Source of the DNA: an uncultured Bacteroidales bacterium
GTDB lineage: Bacteria; Bacteroidota; Bacteroidia; Bacteroidales; FEN-979
Assembly: GCA_903929315.1 (NCBI GenBank)
Contig: CAIYUC010000223.1
Coordinates: 1-56,855 of the forward strand
Length of the DNA: 56,855 nucleotides
Direction: 5' to 3'
Positions 33,484 to 41,996 of this stretch are shown piece by piece. Both the position numbers and the translations under genes were made by a program. Position 1 is the stretch's first letter. Each line of letters opens with the position of its first letter. The notes beneath the pieces are model-generated. The model ran no database searches, was not told where the DNA came from, and saw only the letters and a program-made list of their open reading frames with translations.

Positions 33484-33799
33484 ATTTTGAATTGTAATAA
33501 TAAACGATTCCACATTAAATTGAAATTCCCGCAAAATTACCTACGAAAAATTCGCTGTACATTTTAAACCTTATATGGCAACCTCCTATTGGAATTATCG
33601 ATTTTTGAGTGTTTCCATTCCGATCTACCGGAATGACAATGATTGTTTATATTTTTGTATTGGTTTTTACTTAATTTTACACGGTCCGCAGTTATTTCAT
33701 TTGTAATAAAGAATATAATCAGTTCCAGCGTTATGATTTCATTTGGAGTATTTTTATTAATACTGAGAAGTTATATCAAAGGAATTCATAAACCCCTCA
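33484..33799. other. Intergenic with relic repeat and small hairpin
   Basis: No gene was seen. Bases 33521-33640 resemble 27841-27970 (shared words TTACCT-ACGAA-AATTCGCTG and GGC-ACCTCCT). A small hairpin pairs CATTCCG with CGGAATG near 33617-33636. The promoter of the RM operon should lie here. Confidence 0.45.
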
Positions 33800-35827
33800 A
33801 TGGATCACGAATCAGAGAATGCTACTAGAAAGCATAGAATAGACCATCAATTGAAGGATGCAGGTTGGCATCTCTGCAGTTATTCAGAGGGTTTAAACCT
33901 TGCATTGCTGGATAAATATGCCTTAACTGAATTCCCGACTGATAATGGACCCGCTGATTATGCTCTTTTGGTCAATGGAATATTATTGGGCTTTATTGAA
34001 GCAAAGAAATTGGAGGTGGGTGCTGAAAATGTTCTGGAACAAGCTAAACGGTATTCAAAAGGGGTTATAAATACTATCGGTGAATGGAATGGTTACAGGG
34101 TACCATTCTTATATTCATCAAATGGTGAGCTTATTTATCACCTGGATGCCAGGGAAGAAAGAAATTTAAGCCGGCAGATTTATTGTTTTCATACACCTGA
34201 ATCACTTGAATCCACTTTCTTTGACAACAAAGCTAAAGCATTTGAATGGTTGAAGGATAAACCCATCGATAACCAGGGTTTACGTCCTTATCAGAAAGAA
34301 GCTATCCAGGAATACGAAAAGTCTTTGATGGATGGTAAACGCCTGATGCTTTTAGCAATGGCCACGGGAACCGGAAAAACTTTTACAACGGTTGTCCTTG
34401 TTTACCGCATGCTGGTATCGGGGTATGCCAAACGAATCCTTTTCCTTGTTGACCGTAAATCCCTGGCTGCGCAGGCCGTGACAGCCTTTGCTTCATTTGA
34501 TACTCCAAGGAATATCAAATTCAAAGACGAATACGAATTGTATTCCCAGCGCTTCAGAAAAGAGGATTTTGAAGATGAACCCTATGATCCAACAGTTTTG
34601 CCCAATTCTTACCTGACTAATCCTGACGGAACAAAGACTTTCCTTTATATCTGTACCATCCAGCGTATGGCGATGAACCTATATGGAAAGGCCGGTGCAT
34701 TCATTGATGACGAAGAAACCGAGGATGACGAAGATACACTTCGAATACCTTCCCATGCCTTTGACCTGATCATTGCTGATGAATGCCATCGCGGTTACAC
34801 ATCAAAGGAAACCAATGTCTGGCGGAATGTATTGAACCATTTTGATGCTGTTAAAGTTGGTCTGACTGCAACCCCAGCATCCCATACCGTAGCATATTTT
34901 CAAAAACCTATTTTTAGCTATCCGCTTCAACTGGCTATTGATGAAGGTTTCCTGGTCGATTATGATGCTGTTGCTGTCAATTCAGATGTCCTGATGAATG
35001 GTGCCTTTCTGAAAGAAGGGGAACAGGTGGGTGTTATCGATACTGAAACAGGCCGTGAACTGATCGATCAGTTAGAGGATGAACGGGAATTTACTTCAAC
35101 TGAGATCGAAGAAAAGATCACTGCACCGGATACTAATCACAAGATCATCAATGAACTTAAAATATATACCGACGATTTTGAGCACCAATGGGGCCGGTTT
35201 CCAAAGACCCTAATATTTGCTTCTAATGATATTCCGATGATCTCTCATGCCGATCGTATTGTGAATATCTGTAAATCCACCTTCAACCGTGGAGATGATT
35301 TCGTAGCTAAGATCACTGGCAGCCCTACGGTTGACAGACCACTAAGGAAGATCAAAGAATTCCGCAACCGGCCTAACCCAAAAATTGTTGTAACTGTGGA
35401 TATGCTAAGCACTGGGGTAGATATTCCAGCACTCGAATTCATTGTCTTTTTGCGGCCAGTTAAATCCCGCATCTTATGGGAACAGATGCTTGGACGAGGT
35501 ACCCGTCGATGCGATGAAATCGGGAAAACCCATTTTGTAATCTTCGATTGTTTCAACGGAACATTGATCCGTTATTTTAAAAATGCCAGTTATAATTTTA
35601 AGATTGACCCGCCAGGTTCTGACACGATCTCGATCAGAGAACTTATTGAGAAAATATATAATAACGAGGATCGTAAAGCGAATGCCAAGAGATTAAGCAA
35701 ACGACTTCAGAGGATTGAAAAGGATATGAGTGGGAAGGCCCGGGATCAATTTTCAATGTTCATCCCTGATGGAGACATGGGGAAATTTGCAGAACATCTG
35801 GCTAAATATTTTGATAAATACAAATAA
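33800..35827 (+). CDS. hsdR: Type I restriction subunit R, N-terminal and helicase part (second RM system)
   Basis: The 675-residue protein opens with the HsdR nuclease domain: GPADYALLVNGILLGFIEAKK (PD...ExK, about 50-70). SF2 helicase motifs follow: ATGTGKT (about 188-194), IIADECHRGY (about 322), VGLTATP (about 352), MLSTGVDIPALEF and LWEQMLGRGTRR (about 535-575). It stops at a TAA that overlaps the ATG of the next frame (TAATG). That frame encodes the EcoEI_R_C-type domain that normally completes this subunit, so HsdR is made as two polypeptides or the gene is split by mutation. It cuts unmethylated DNA together with HsdM and HsdS encoded next. Confidence 0.9.
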   Translation: MDHESENATRKHRIDHQLKDAGWHLCSYSEGLNLALLDKYALTEFPTDNGPADYALLVNGILLGFIEAKKLEVGAENVLEQAKRYSKGVINTIGEWNGYRVPFLYSSNGELIYHLDAREERNLSRQIYCFHTPESLESTFFDNKAKAFEWLKDKPIDNQGLRPYQKEAIQEYEKSLMDGKRLMLLAMATGTGKTFTTVVLVYRMLVSGYAKRILFLVDRKSLAAQAVTAFASFDTPRNIKFKDEYELYSQRFRKEDFEDEPYDPTVLPNSYLTNPDGTKTFLYICTIQRMAMNLYGKAGAFIDDEETEDDEDTLRIPSHAFDLIIADECHRGYTSKETNVWRNVLNHFDAVKVGLTATPASHTVAYFQKPIFSYPLQLAIDEGFLVDYDAVAVNSDVLMNGAFLKEGEQVGVIDTETGRELIDQLEDEREFTSTEIEEKITAPDTNHKIINELKIYTDDFEHQWGRFPKTLIFASNDIPMISHADRIVNICKSTFNRGDDFVAKITGSPTVDRPLRKIKEFRNRPNPKIVVTVDMLSTGVDIPALEFIVFLRPVKSRILWEQMLGRGTRRCDEIGKTHFVIFDCFNGTLIRYFKNASYNFKIDPPGSDTISIRELIEKIYNNEDRKANAKRLSKRLQRIEKDMSGKARDQFSMFIPDGDMGKFAEHLAKYFDKYK

Positions 35828-36513
35828 TGGCAAAACCTTTTTTAGAAATATTTGACAGCTTTAGCAATATAATGGAATTACTCCGTGATGGGAAATTTCA
35901 GGACCTGCTTGTCAATTATGAACGGGCTAAAAAGGTGTTCCTTGTTGGCTATGAGGTGCAGGACAGTGTTGGATCATGGACGGTGTTCGAAGCGGAAGAT
36001 CGCAGCGGTCTTAAACCCGAAGACTATCTCATAGCTTTCTCTCAATTTATTAAAAGGAAGGAAAAGGAGATCCAGGCCATTGCCATTTTGTTGAATAAGC
36101 CAAAAGATTGGAATACCAAAGCACTGAATGAACTCCGCAATAAGCTGAAAGAAAGCAAATATGATGAGGCAAACTTACAAAAGGCACACCAGATTGTCTA
36201 TCATAAAGACGTTGTGGATATTATCAGCATGGTTAAACATGCTGCCAATGAAACGGAACCCCTGTTAAGCCCAGAAGAAAGAGTGGTTAAAGCCATCCTG
36301 AGAGTAACTGAAGGTAAACACCTCAATGACGAACAGCAGAAATGGATGGAATACATCAAGGAACACCTTAAACAAAATATGACACTTGATGAGGAAGACC
36401 TCAGGAAATTGCCCGTGTTTACAGACAGGGGAGGATTAAGCAGGTTCAAGAAAGTATTCCCGGCTGAATATCAAATTATCATTAAAGAAATAAACCTGGC
36501 AATAGCGGCATAA
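35827..36513 (+). CDS. C-terminal part of HsdR (EcoEI_R_C-like), separate frame
   Basis: The 228-residue protein reads IMELLRDGKFQDLLVNYERAKK in parts, then helical sequence such as IVYHKDVVDIISMVKHAA and SPEERVVKAIL. It ends GGLSRFKKVFPAEYQIIIKEIN, the C-terminal domain of EcoEI-type HsdR. This domain docks the motor on the methylase core. The ATG overlaps the stop of the preceding frame (TAATG), which favours reinitiation by the same ribosomes. The first dozen residues (MAKPFLEIFDSF) have no match in intact relatives as recalled, which argues for a genuine separate start rather than a fresh stop mutation. HsdM follows after four bases. Confidence 0.8.
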   Translation: MAKPFLEIFDSFSNIMELLRDGKFQDLLVNYERAKKVFLVGYEVQDSVGSWTVFEAEDRSGLKPEDYLIAFSQFIKRKEKEIQAIAILLNKPKDWNTKALNELRNKLKESKYDEANLQKAHQIVYHKDVVDIISMVKHAANETEPLLSPEERVVKAILRVTEGKHLNDEQQKWMEYIKEHLKQNMTLDEEDLRKLPVFTDRGGLSRFKKVFPAEYQIIIKEINLAIAA

Positions 36514-36517
36514 CTAT

Positions 36518-37924
36518 ATGAGCGATGTTGTAAATAAGCTGTGGGGCTTCTGCCACACACTAAGACACGAAGGAATTGATTATAATGATTACATTGAACA
36601 ACTTTCTTTTTTACTCTTCCTCAAAATGGCAGATGAAAAGGAAGTTCACCTGACTGAAAAATACAACTGGCAGGCCATGAAGAATCTGAGCGGTGGTGAT
36701 CTCATGGATCATTACACCGATACCCTTCGTGAACTGGCCAAAGAAAAAGGTTTGCTCGGTGAGATCTTTACCCAGGCACAGAACCGGTTCAATAACCCGG
36801 TAAGCCTGAAAAAGTTGCTCAACCTTATCGAAGAAGACGAATGGACCTCTATGGATGTGGACGTGAAAGGTGCCGCCTTTGAAGGCCTTCTGGAGAAGGC
36901 TGCCAGTGAAGGGAAAAAAGGAGCAGGCCAGTATTTTACACCCCGGCCATTGATACAGAGCATGGTCAGGATGATGAAGCCGGATCCTCGTGGCAAGAAA
37001 ATCTTTACTATTTCTGACCCGGCATGTGGTACCGGGGGGTTCCTTGTATGCGCCTATGAATGGCTCATGTATGAATGTAAAGGTGCATTGCCCCGGGAGG
37101 ATGTAAAGCGAATCCTGGAGAGTACCTATTACGGTCAAGAGCTGGTAGCTAGGCCCAGGAGACTAGCCCTGATGAACTTGTACCTGCATGGAGTTATCCC
37201 GAAAATTAAACTTGGTGATACCATTTATAATTCTCCGGGAAGTGACCGGTTTGATGTTGTCCTGGCAAATCCTCCATTTGGAACCAAAGGAGCAAATCAG
37301 GCCCCTGAAAGGGATGATTTCACCATTGAAACCAGCAACAAGCAACTCAACTTTGTCCAGCATATCATGAGCACGCTTAAAACAGGAGGCAGAGCAGCAA
37401 TTGTTCTGCCTGATAATGTTCTTTTCGAGGATAAAGCTGGTGAAGTATTCGAAATTCTGATGCAGGATTGTAACCTACACACCATTCTTCGTTTGCCACG
37501 AGGTACATTTACCCCTTATGCACAGGGTGTAAAAGCCAATGTGATCTTCTTTCAGAAGGGGTTACCGACAGAAAAGGTATGGATCTATGATAACCGAAGC
37601 AACATTGAAGGCATAACCAAGAAGGATCGGCCTCTGACAGCAAAGCATTTCGATGAATTTGAAAAGGTATACGGAACTGATCCCAATGGAAACAGTACCC
37701 GGACTGACCAGGGCGAAGTTGGCCGGTTCCGCTGCTTCACCGTGGAAGAGATCAAAAAACGAAATTACAAGTTAGACGTTACCTGGCTGAAAGATGACAG
37801 TATTGAAGATGCTGACAGCATGCCGGAGCCATCTGAATTGGCGACGGAGGCCATTACCGAAATGGAAGCAGTTGTTGATGATTTACGTGAAATTTTAACC
37901 CTTCTTGAAAGCAATGGAGAATAA
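36518..37924 (+). CDS. hsdM: Type I DNA methylase subunit M (HsdM), second RM system
   Basis: The 468-residue protein opens with the helical HsdM domain (LWGFCHTLRHEGIDYNDYIEQ and LSFLLFLKMADEKE). GQYFTPRPLIQSMV and DPACGTGGFLVCAYEWL (about 167-183, S-adenosylmethionine site) lead to LANPPFGTKG (about 249-258, catalytic NPPF). It methylates adenine in the target selected by HsdS, protecting host DNA. Length is normal. The end overlaps the HsdS start by 11 bases, which couples their translation. Confidence 0.93.
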   Translation: MSDVVNKLWGFCHTLRHEGIDYNDYIEQLSFLLFLKMADEKEVHLTEKYNWQAMKNLSGGDLMDHYTDTLRELAKEKGLLGEIFTQAQNRFNNPVSLKKLLNLIEEDEWTSMDVDVKGAAFEGLLEKAASEGKKGAGQYFTPRPLIQSMVRMMKPDPRGKKIFTISDPACGTGGFLVCAYEWLMYECKGALPREDVKRILESTYYGQELVARPRRLALMNLYLHGVIPKIKLGDTIYNSPGSDRFDVVLANPPFGTKGANQAPERDDFTIETSNKQLNFVQHIMSTLKTGGRAAIVLPDNVLFEDKAGEVFEILMQDCNLHTILRLPRGTFTPYAQGVKANVIFFQKGLPTEKVWIYDNRSNIEGITKKDRPLTAKHFDEFEKVYGTDPNGNSTRTDQGEVGRFRCFTVEEIKKRNYKLDVTWLKDDSIEDADSMPEPSELATEAITEMEAVVDDLREILTLLESNGE

Positions 37925-39302
37925 TATACCTCAAGGTTGGGTTGAATGTAGTCTTGGTGAAATTCTCATTGCAAAGAAAGGGAAAAAACCTACAACCACC
38001 ATTGATGAGCCAAAACCAGGTTATGTTCCCTACATTTTAATCGATGAAATGGAAGGCAAACCAATTCGGTTTTATACGAATGACCCTAAAGTTTCTGTAA
38101 TTGATGAAAATGAAGTTTTACTAGTATGGGATGGGAGTATAGGCAAATGTGGCAGCGGGTTGAATGGTGCAATTGGTTCTACATTGGTAGGTCTAAAAGC
38201 ACAGGATAAAATTCCAACTAAATTTCTTGAGTACACTATCAGGCAACAAAATACTTTTATAAAGGAAACAAGCACAGGAAGTGGTTTACAACACATCAAT
38301 AAGGATTTTTTCGACATCTGTAAAATTAAGCTACCACCTCTTGCGGAGCAAAAACGAATTTTAGATAAACTCAATGCCATCTTTGAAAAACTAGAAACCA
38401 GCAAAAATCGTCTTGAAAAAATACCTAAAATTCTGAAAAGATTCAGGCAAAGCGTATTAGCTTCTGCTGTTAATGGCAAATTAACAGCGGATTGGAGAAA
38501 TATGAATAAAGTTATTGAATCTTCTATTGATTTCATTAATAGAATAAAAACAGTGGAAACCGAAACTGAAATTTTAGCATGTGAAGTATCTAACACATGG
38601 ATTTCGGTACGAATTGGAGAAGTATTCGAGATAGTTAGAGGCTCATCACCTCGTCCAAAGAAAGATGAAAGATACTTTGCTAAATCCAAAACAGTATATC
38701 ACTGGATTATGCTCTCAGATTTTACAGATAATACAAAAAATGATGTCTTATATACTACTAACGAATTTCTGACACAAGAAGGGGTAAGGTTTAGTAGATA
38801 TGTCAATCAACAAGATGTATTAATTGGCGTTAGTGGTGTTTATGGTGTTGGTAGAACTTGTTTGCTTGATATTGAAGGATATATTTATGATGGCATTATG
38901 GCCATAAAAAGTGTTAGTGAAATTTCATTTAGAAAATTTATTCATTACTTTTTACTTCTACAGAGAATGAAATTCATGGAGGTCGCTACAGGAACATCAT
39001 GGCCAAATATAAATACTAAAATTTTAAAAGAATATGTATTCCCTGTTCCACCGCTTGCAGAACAAAATGAAATCGTAAAAAGGGTTGAGCAACTATTTAC
39101 GTTTGCTGATAAAATAGAAGCTCGTTATACCAAAGCAAAAGCCCTGCTTGACAAATTACCCCAAAGCATTTTATCTAAGGCATTCCATGGCGAGTTGGTC
39201 CCACAAGAACCAAGTGATGAGCCAGCGAGTATTTTACTTGCAAGGATAAGAGCCAAGAAAGCAATAAAGATAAGAGTATCCGGAAAGAGACGAAAATATT
39301 AA
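37914..39302 (+). CDS. hsdS: Type I specificity subunit S (HsdS), second RM system
   Basis: The ATG at 37914 (MENNIPQGWVECSLGEILIA) gives 462 residues; the ORF extends to a TTG nine bases earlier. There are two target-recognition domains (about 1-145 and 215-375). Each ends with a conserved spacer (LPPLAEQKRILDKLNAIFEKLE and VPPLAEQNEIVKRVEQLF in parts) that sets the distance between half-sites. The C-terminus is basic. It determines the bipartite DNA sequence methylated and restricted by the complex. It overlaps HsdM by 11 bases, and the PLD-like gene begins seven bases after its stop. Confidence 0.92.
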   Translation: MENNIPQGWVECSLGEILIAKKGKKPTTTIDEPKPGYVPYILIDEMEGKPIRFYTNDPKVSVIDENEVLLVWDGSIGKCGSGLNGAIGSTLVGLKAQDKIPTKFLEYTIRQQNTFIKETSTGSGLQHINKDFFDICKIKLPPLAEQKRILDKLNAIFEKLETSKNRLEKIPKILKRFRQSVLASAVNGKLTADWRNMNKVIESSIDFINRIKTVETETEILACEVSNTWISVRIGEVFEIVRGSSPRPKKDERYFAKSKTVYHWIMLSDFTDNTKNDVLYTTNEFLTQEGVRFSRYVNQQDVLIGVSGVYGVGRTCLLDIEGYIYDGIMAIKSVSEISFRKFIHYFLLLQRMKFMEVATGTSWPNINTKILKEYVFPVPPLAEQNEIVKRVEQLFTFADKIEARYTKAKALLDKLPQSILSKAFHGELVPQEPSDEPASILLARIRAKKAIKIRVSGKRRKY

Positions 39303-39308
39303 GTAATT

Positions 39309-40580
39309 ATGATAAGCAAAAAATTGTCCATAGAGTTTTTATCAAAGGAATTCATAAAAAAGGTTGATGAATGCTGGGTGGCAAGTGCCTTGGTTACAGA
39401 ATGGGCGTTTGAATTGTTTCAGCGGAATATCCCCCAAGGTGCAAAACAGCACTATTTATTTGGTGTTCATATAGTAAGTTCTCCAAATGCTTGGGAGAAG
39501 GTATTCAATTGTGCCGTGAATAATTCAAACATTTCAGTTCGCATTTATAGCAGATCTTTTTTTCATCCTAAATTGTACATTTTTTTAACAGATGGGAAAT
39601 ATGTCGCGTTCGTAGGATCTGGCAATTTTTCTGAAGGAGGATTTGCTAAAAATGAAGAACTCTTTATTAAGACAGGTGACCAGGATTTATGCATTGCATT
39701 GATCGAGTGGTTTACTTGTCATTATGATAACGGTCATGATATCACGGTGGCGTTTATAGAATCGTGTAAGAATATCTTCCGATCTAAAACTTTTGGAGAA
39801 AGCGAATCAAATAGGGAACTGACTTTATTAATTGACAGGTTAAATAACAACTTTAACCTTGATAATATTGATTTCTCTGGTCAATTTTTTGGAAAGATTC
39901 ATCATGAGGCTTTTTCTCCAGAAAAAATATCTTTGGACAATCCAGTTGTCAAAATAGAGCGCGATAGAGTCAGGATTCGGATGTTTGATCTGCATGATTT
40001 AATAATAGAGGAGTTGCCAGATGAATGGAATATTCATCATCATTATGAGACCGAACATATAGTAAGTTCGAGTGATCCTAACAACCAACCGGAACAAAAA
40101 ATTTCCGGTATTTGGATTGCATATGGCAGGGATAAAGATGAGCTGAAAAGATACAGCCAAGAAGCTACCCCTTTGTATTATATGCGACTCCAGGTAATTA
40201 TTCATTATGATAGTGTTGGCATCTGGTTGATGCCTGGAAAAAAGGATGGGAGCGTTGAGGATCGGCAGTATTTTGCTTCAAGGATCAAAAATGAGGAAAC
40301 ATACCGGAATTCGTTTTTTGAACTTCTGTCGAATCTTGGTACCGAATTTTTTATAGAAGTCGCTGGCATTGTCAGATATGTCAGCGAGTTTAAGGATGCA
40401 GATGAACTTGCAAGCTTTGTTCTAGAGGATAATTGGCGGCATTATTATTTCATTATCGGACGAAATTATCCTCTTGGAGCACCTGAACTTTTATCCACCA
40501 ACATTGAAAATACAGTAATTAGTAATTTTTCTTTATTAAGGCCATTGTACCGGTTGATGAAAGATAAAACATTTGAATAG
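39309..40580 (+). CDS. Phospholipase-D-like protein in the RM operon
   Basis: The 423-residue protein has a PLD-type half-site at about residues 84-115: FFHPKLYIF, then VAFVGSGNFSEGGFAKNEE. The HxK and the GSGNFSxGG-xxNxE pattern are typical of PLD-fold nucleases or helicase-associated PLD domains. The Asp four residues after the Lys is not present (Leu instead), so activity is uncertain. The remaining 300 residues are not recognised. No signal peptide is present. It starts seven bases after HsdS and is followed by two PD-(D/E)XK genes, so it should be part of the same defence transcript. Confidence 0.7.
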   Translation: MISKKLSIEFLSKEFIKKVDECWVASALVTEWAFELFQRNIPQGAKQHYLFGVHIVSSPNAWEKVFNCAVNNSNISVRIYSRSFFHPKLYIFLTDGKYVAFVGSGNFSEGGFAKNEELFIKTGDQDLCIALIEWFTCHYDNGHDITVAFIESCKNIFRSKTFGESESNRELTLLIDRLNNNFNLDNIDFSGQFFGKIHHEAFSPEKISLDNPVVKIERDRVRIRMFDLHDLIIEELPDEWNIHHHYETEHIVSSSDPNNQPEQKISGIWIAYGRDKDELKRYSQEATPLYYMRLQVIIHYDSVGIWLMPGKKDGSVEDRQYFASRIKNEETYRNSFFELLSNLGTEFFIEVAGIVRYVSEFKDADELASFVLEDNWRHYYFIIGRNYPLGAPELLSTNIENTVISNFSLLRPLYRLMKDKTFE

Positions 40581-40626
40581 CCATTTTTATGTAAAAAAAT
40601 CCGTTTGAGCATTTAATAAAAGAAAC

Positions 40627-41559
40627 ATGAATAAATGGTCTTATCCACGGTACAGCAATTTCCGTGAAGAACAAAACAGAATAGCTAGTGAATATTTTAA
40701 ATCAAAAAAGGTTGACCGGGATGAAAAATATACCTTTATCTTAAAGAATCGGAAAGAATGGACTGAGCATAACATTATTCTTCCTGCAGTCGCAAATTAC
40801 ATTATTAACGAGCGGCAGAGGAGAATTACTTCGCTTTCTCCCAGTGATCCATTCCCTTTGCACAAATATATCCATCACGGTCTGAGCAGTCAGGCTATGT
40901 TGTTCAATCTTATTTGTCATCCAGTCCTTGATAAAAATTATGCTTTTTTTAATGATTTGTTCGGATTTCATGATATCATGATTGACACCAGCTATACGTT
41001 AAAATTTGAACATTCCTGTCGCGAAACATTCATGGAGGAACAACAACAGCCAACTTCGTTTGATTTTGTCGTTCTGGATGAAACGAAAACGAAGAAAAAC
41101 ATTTTCTTAGAAGCCAAATACGTCGAAACGGAGTTTGGGAAATGCTCTACCATCGAGAACGGCGAATGTGATGGGCAAAACCCCATTTCAGATCCAGATC
41201 TTTGTTATCTTACCCACAAGGGCAGAACATATTGGGATAAAATGAAAAAGCATCACTTAGACGACTATTATATGGATTCACCCATTTGTCCACTTGCTAT
41301 TTATTACCAATTTTTCCGTGAATTTCTTTTTGCATTGGAGAACAATGGGTATTTTGTGTTACTAATTGACAAAAGAAATCCTGCTTTTGAAAAGTTTGGT
41401 ATAAATGGGAAAAGGGGTCTGATCCCAACACTATTTAGTCGAATACCACGAAGGCATCAAGACCAGTTCAAGGTCATTTATATTCAAGATGTATTGCCAG
41501 TCCTTGAACAACATGGCTATACATGGGTAGGTGAGTTTCGTAAGAAATATGGCATGTAA
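40627..41559 (+). CDS. PD-(D/E)XK nuclease, PGN_0703-like
   Basis: The 310-residue protein contains TSFDFVVLDETKTKK followed by NIFLEAKYVETEFGKC (about residues 141-170), giving the D...ExK active site of a restriction-type nuclease. The EAKYVETEFG.C block and a later Cys (PDLCYLTHKGRTYWD) recall the PGN_0703 group of putative restriction enzymes found in Bacteroidota. The N-terminal 100 residues are helical. It lies 46 bases after the PLD-like gene on the same strand. Target and trigger are unknown; the PGN_0703 label is from memory of the family and should be checked. Confidence 0.7.
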   Translation: MNKWSYPRYSNFREEQNRIASEYFKSKKVDRDEKYTFILKNRKEWTEHNIILPAVANYIINERQRRITSLSPSDPFPLHKYIHHGLSSQAMLFNLICHPVLDKNYAFFNDLFGFHDIMIDTSYTLKFEHSCRETFMEEQQQPTSFDFVVLDETKTKKNIFLEAKYVETEFGKCSTIENGECDGQNPISDPDLCYLTHKGRTYWDKMKKHHLDDYYMDSPICPLAIYYQFFREFLFALENNGYFVLLIDKRNPAFEKFGINGKRGLIPTLFSRIPRRHQDQFKVIYIQDVLPVLEQHGYTWVGEFRKKYGM

Positions 41560-41589
41560 CATTTTTTAATAAAGAAAATATTCAAAGAC

Positions 41590-41994
41590 ATGAGTGAAAT
41601 CCCGAGTAATAGCACAGGCCTTTCAGGTGAGTATTTTGTTGCGGCCGAACTATATCGTCGTGGATGGTTAGTCGGAATGACGATCGGAAATGCAAAATCG
41701 GTGGATGTTTTTGCTGAAAAAGATGATAAAAGAGTAGCAATACAGGTTAAGGCAATCTACAAGCGAAAAAATGTAGGTTGGCCAATTATGTTAAACAAAA
41801 TCAAGAATGGCTGTTTCTATATTTTTGTCAGCCTGAATGCCGACAAAATGGAACATCCTGTTTATTATATTTGTACTTCAAAGGAAGCATCCTCTAAAGT
41901 AAAACAATATGAAACAAGGGGAATAATTTATCTGTCATCATTAAATTCTGAGACTTTTAAAGGCAATTGGGAGAAACTTGAGAAAAAATTATAA
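41590..41994 (+). CDS. Small PD-(D/E)XK-fold protein
   Basis: The 134-residue protein reads LSGEYFVAAELYRRGW, then SVDVFAEKDDKRVAIQVKAI (about residues 37-56). This fits the E...D...QxK arrangement of a minimal PD-(D/E)XK nuclease of the Holliday-junction-resolvase or DUF4365 kind. The remainder is a short beta-rich tail (GCFYIFVSLNAD, YYICTSKEA). It starts 30 bases after the previous gene and two bases before the DUF262 gene, so all are co-transcribed. It may cut DNA alone or supply a nuclease to the neighbouring GmrSD-like protein. Confidence 0.65.
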   Translation: MSEIPSNSTGLSGEYFVAAELYRRGWLVGMTIGNAKSVDVFAEKDDKRVAIQVKAIYKRKNVGWPIMLNKIKNGCFYIFVSLNADKMEHPVYYICTSKEASSKVKQYETRGIIYLSSLNSETFKGNWEKLEKKL

Positions 41995-41996
41995 AC

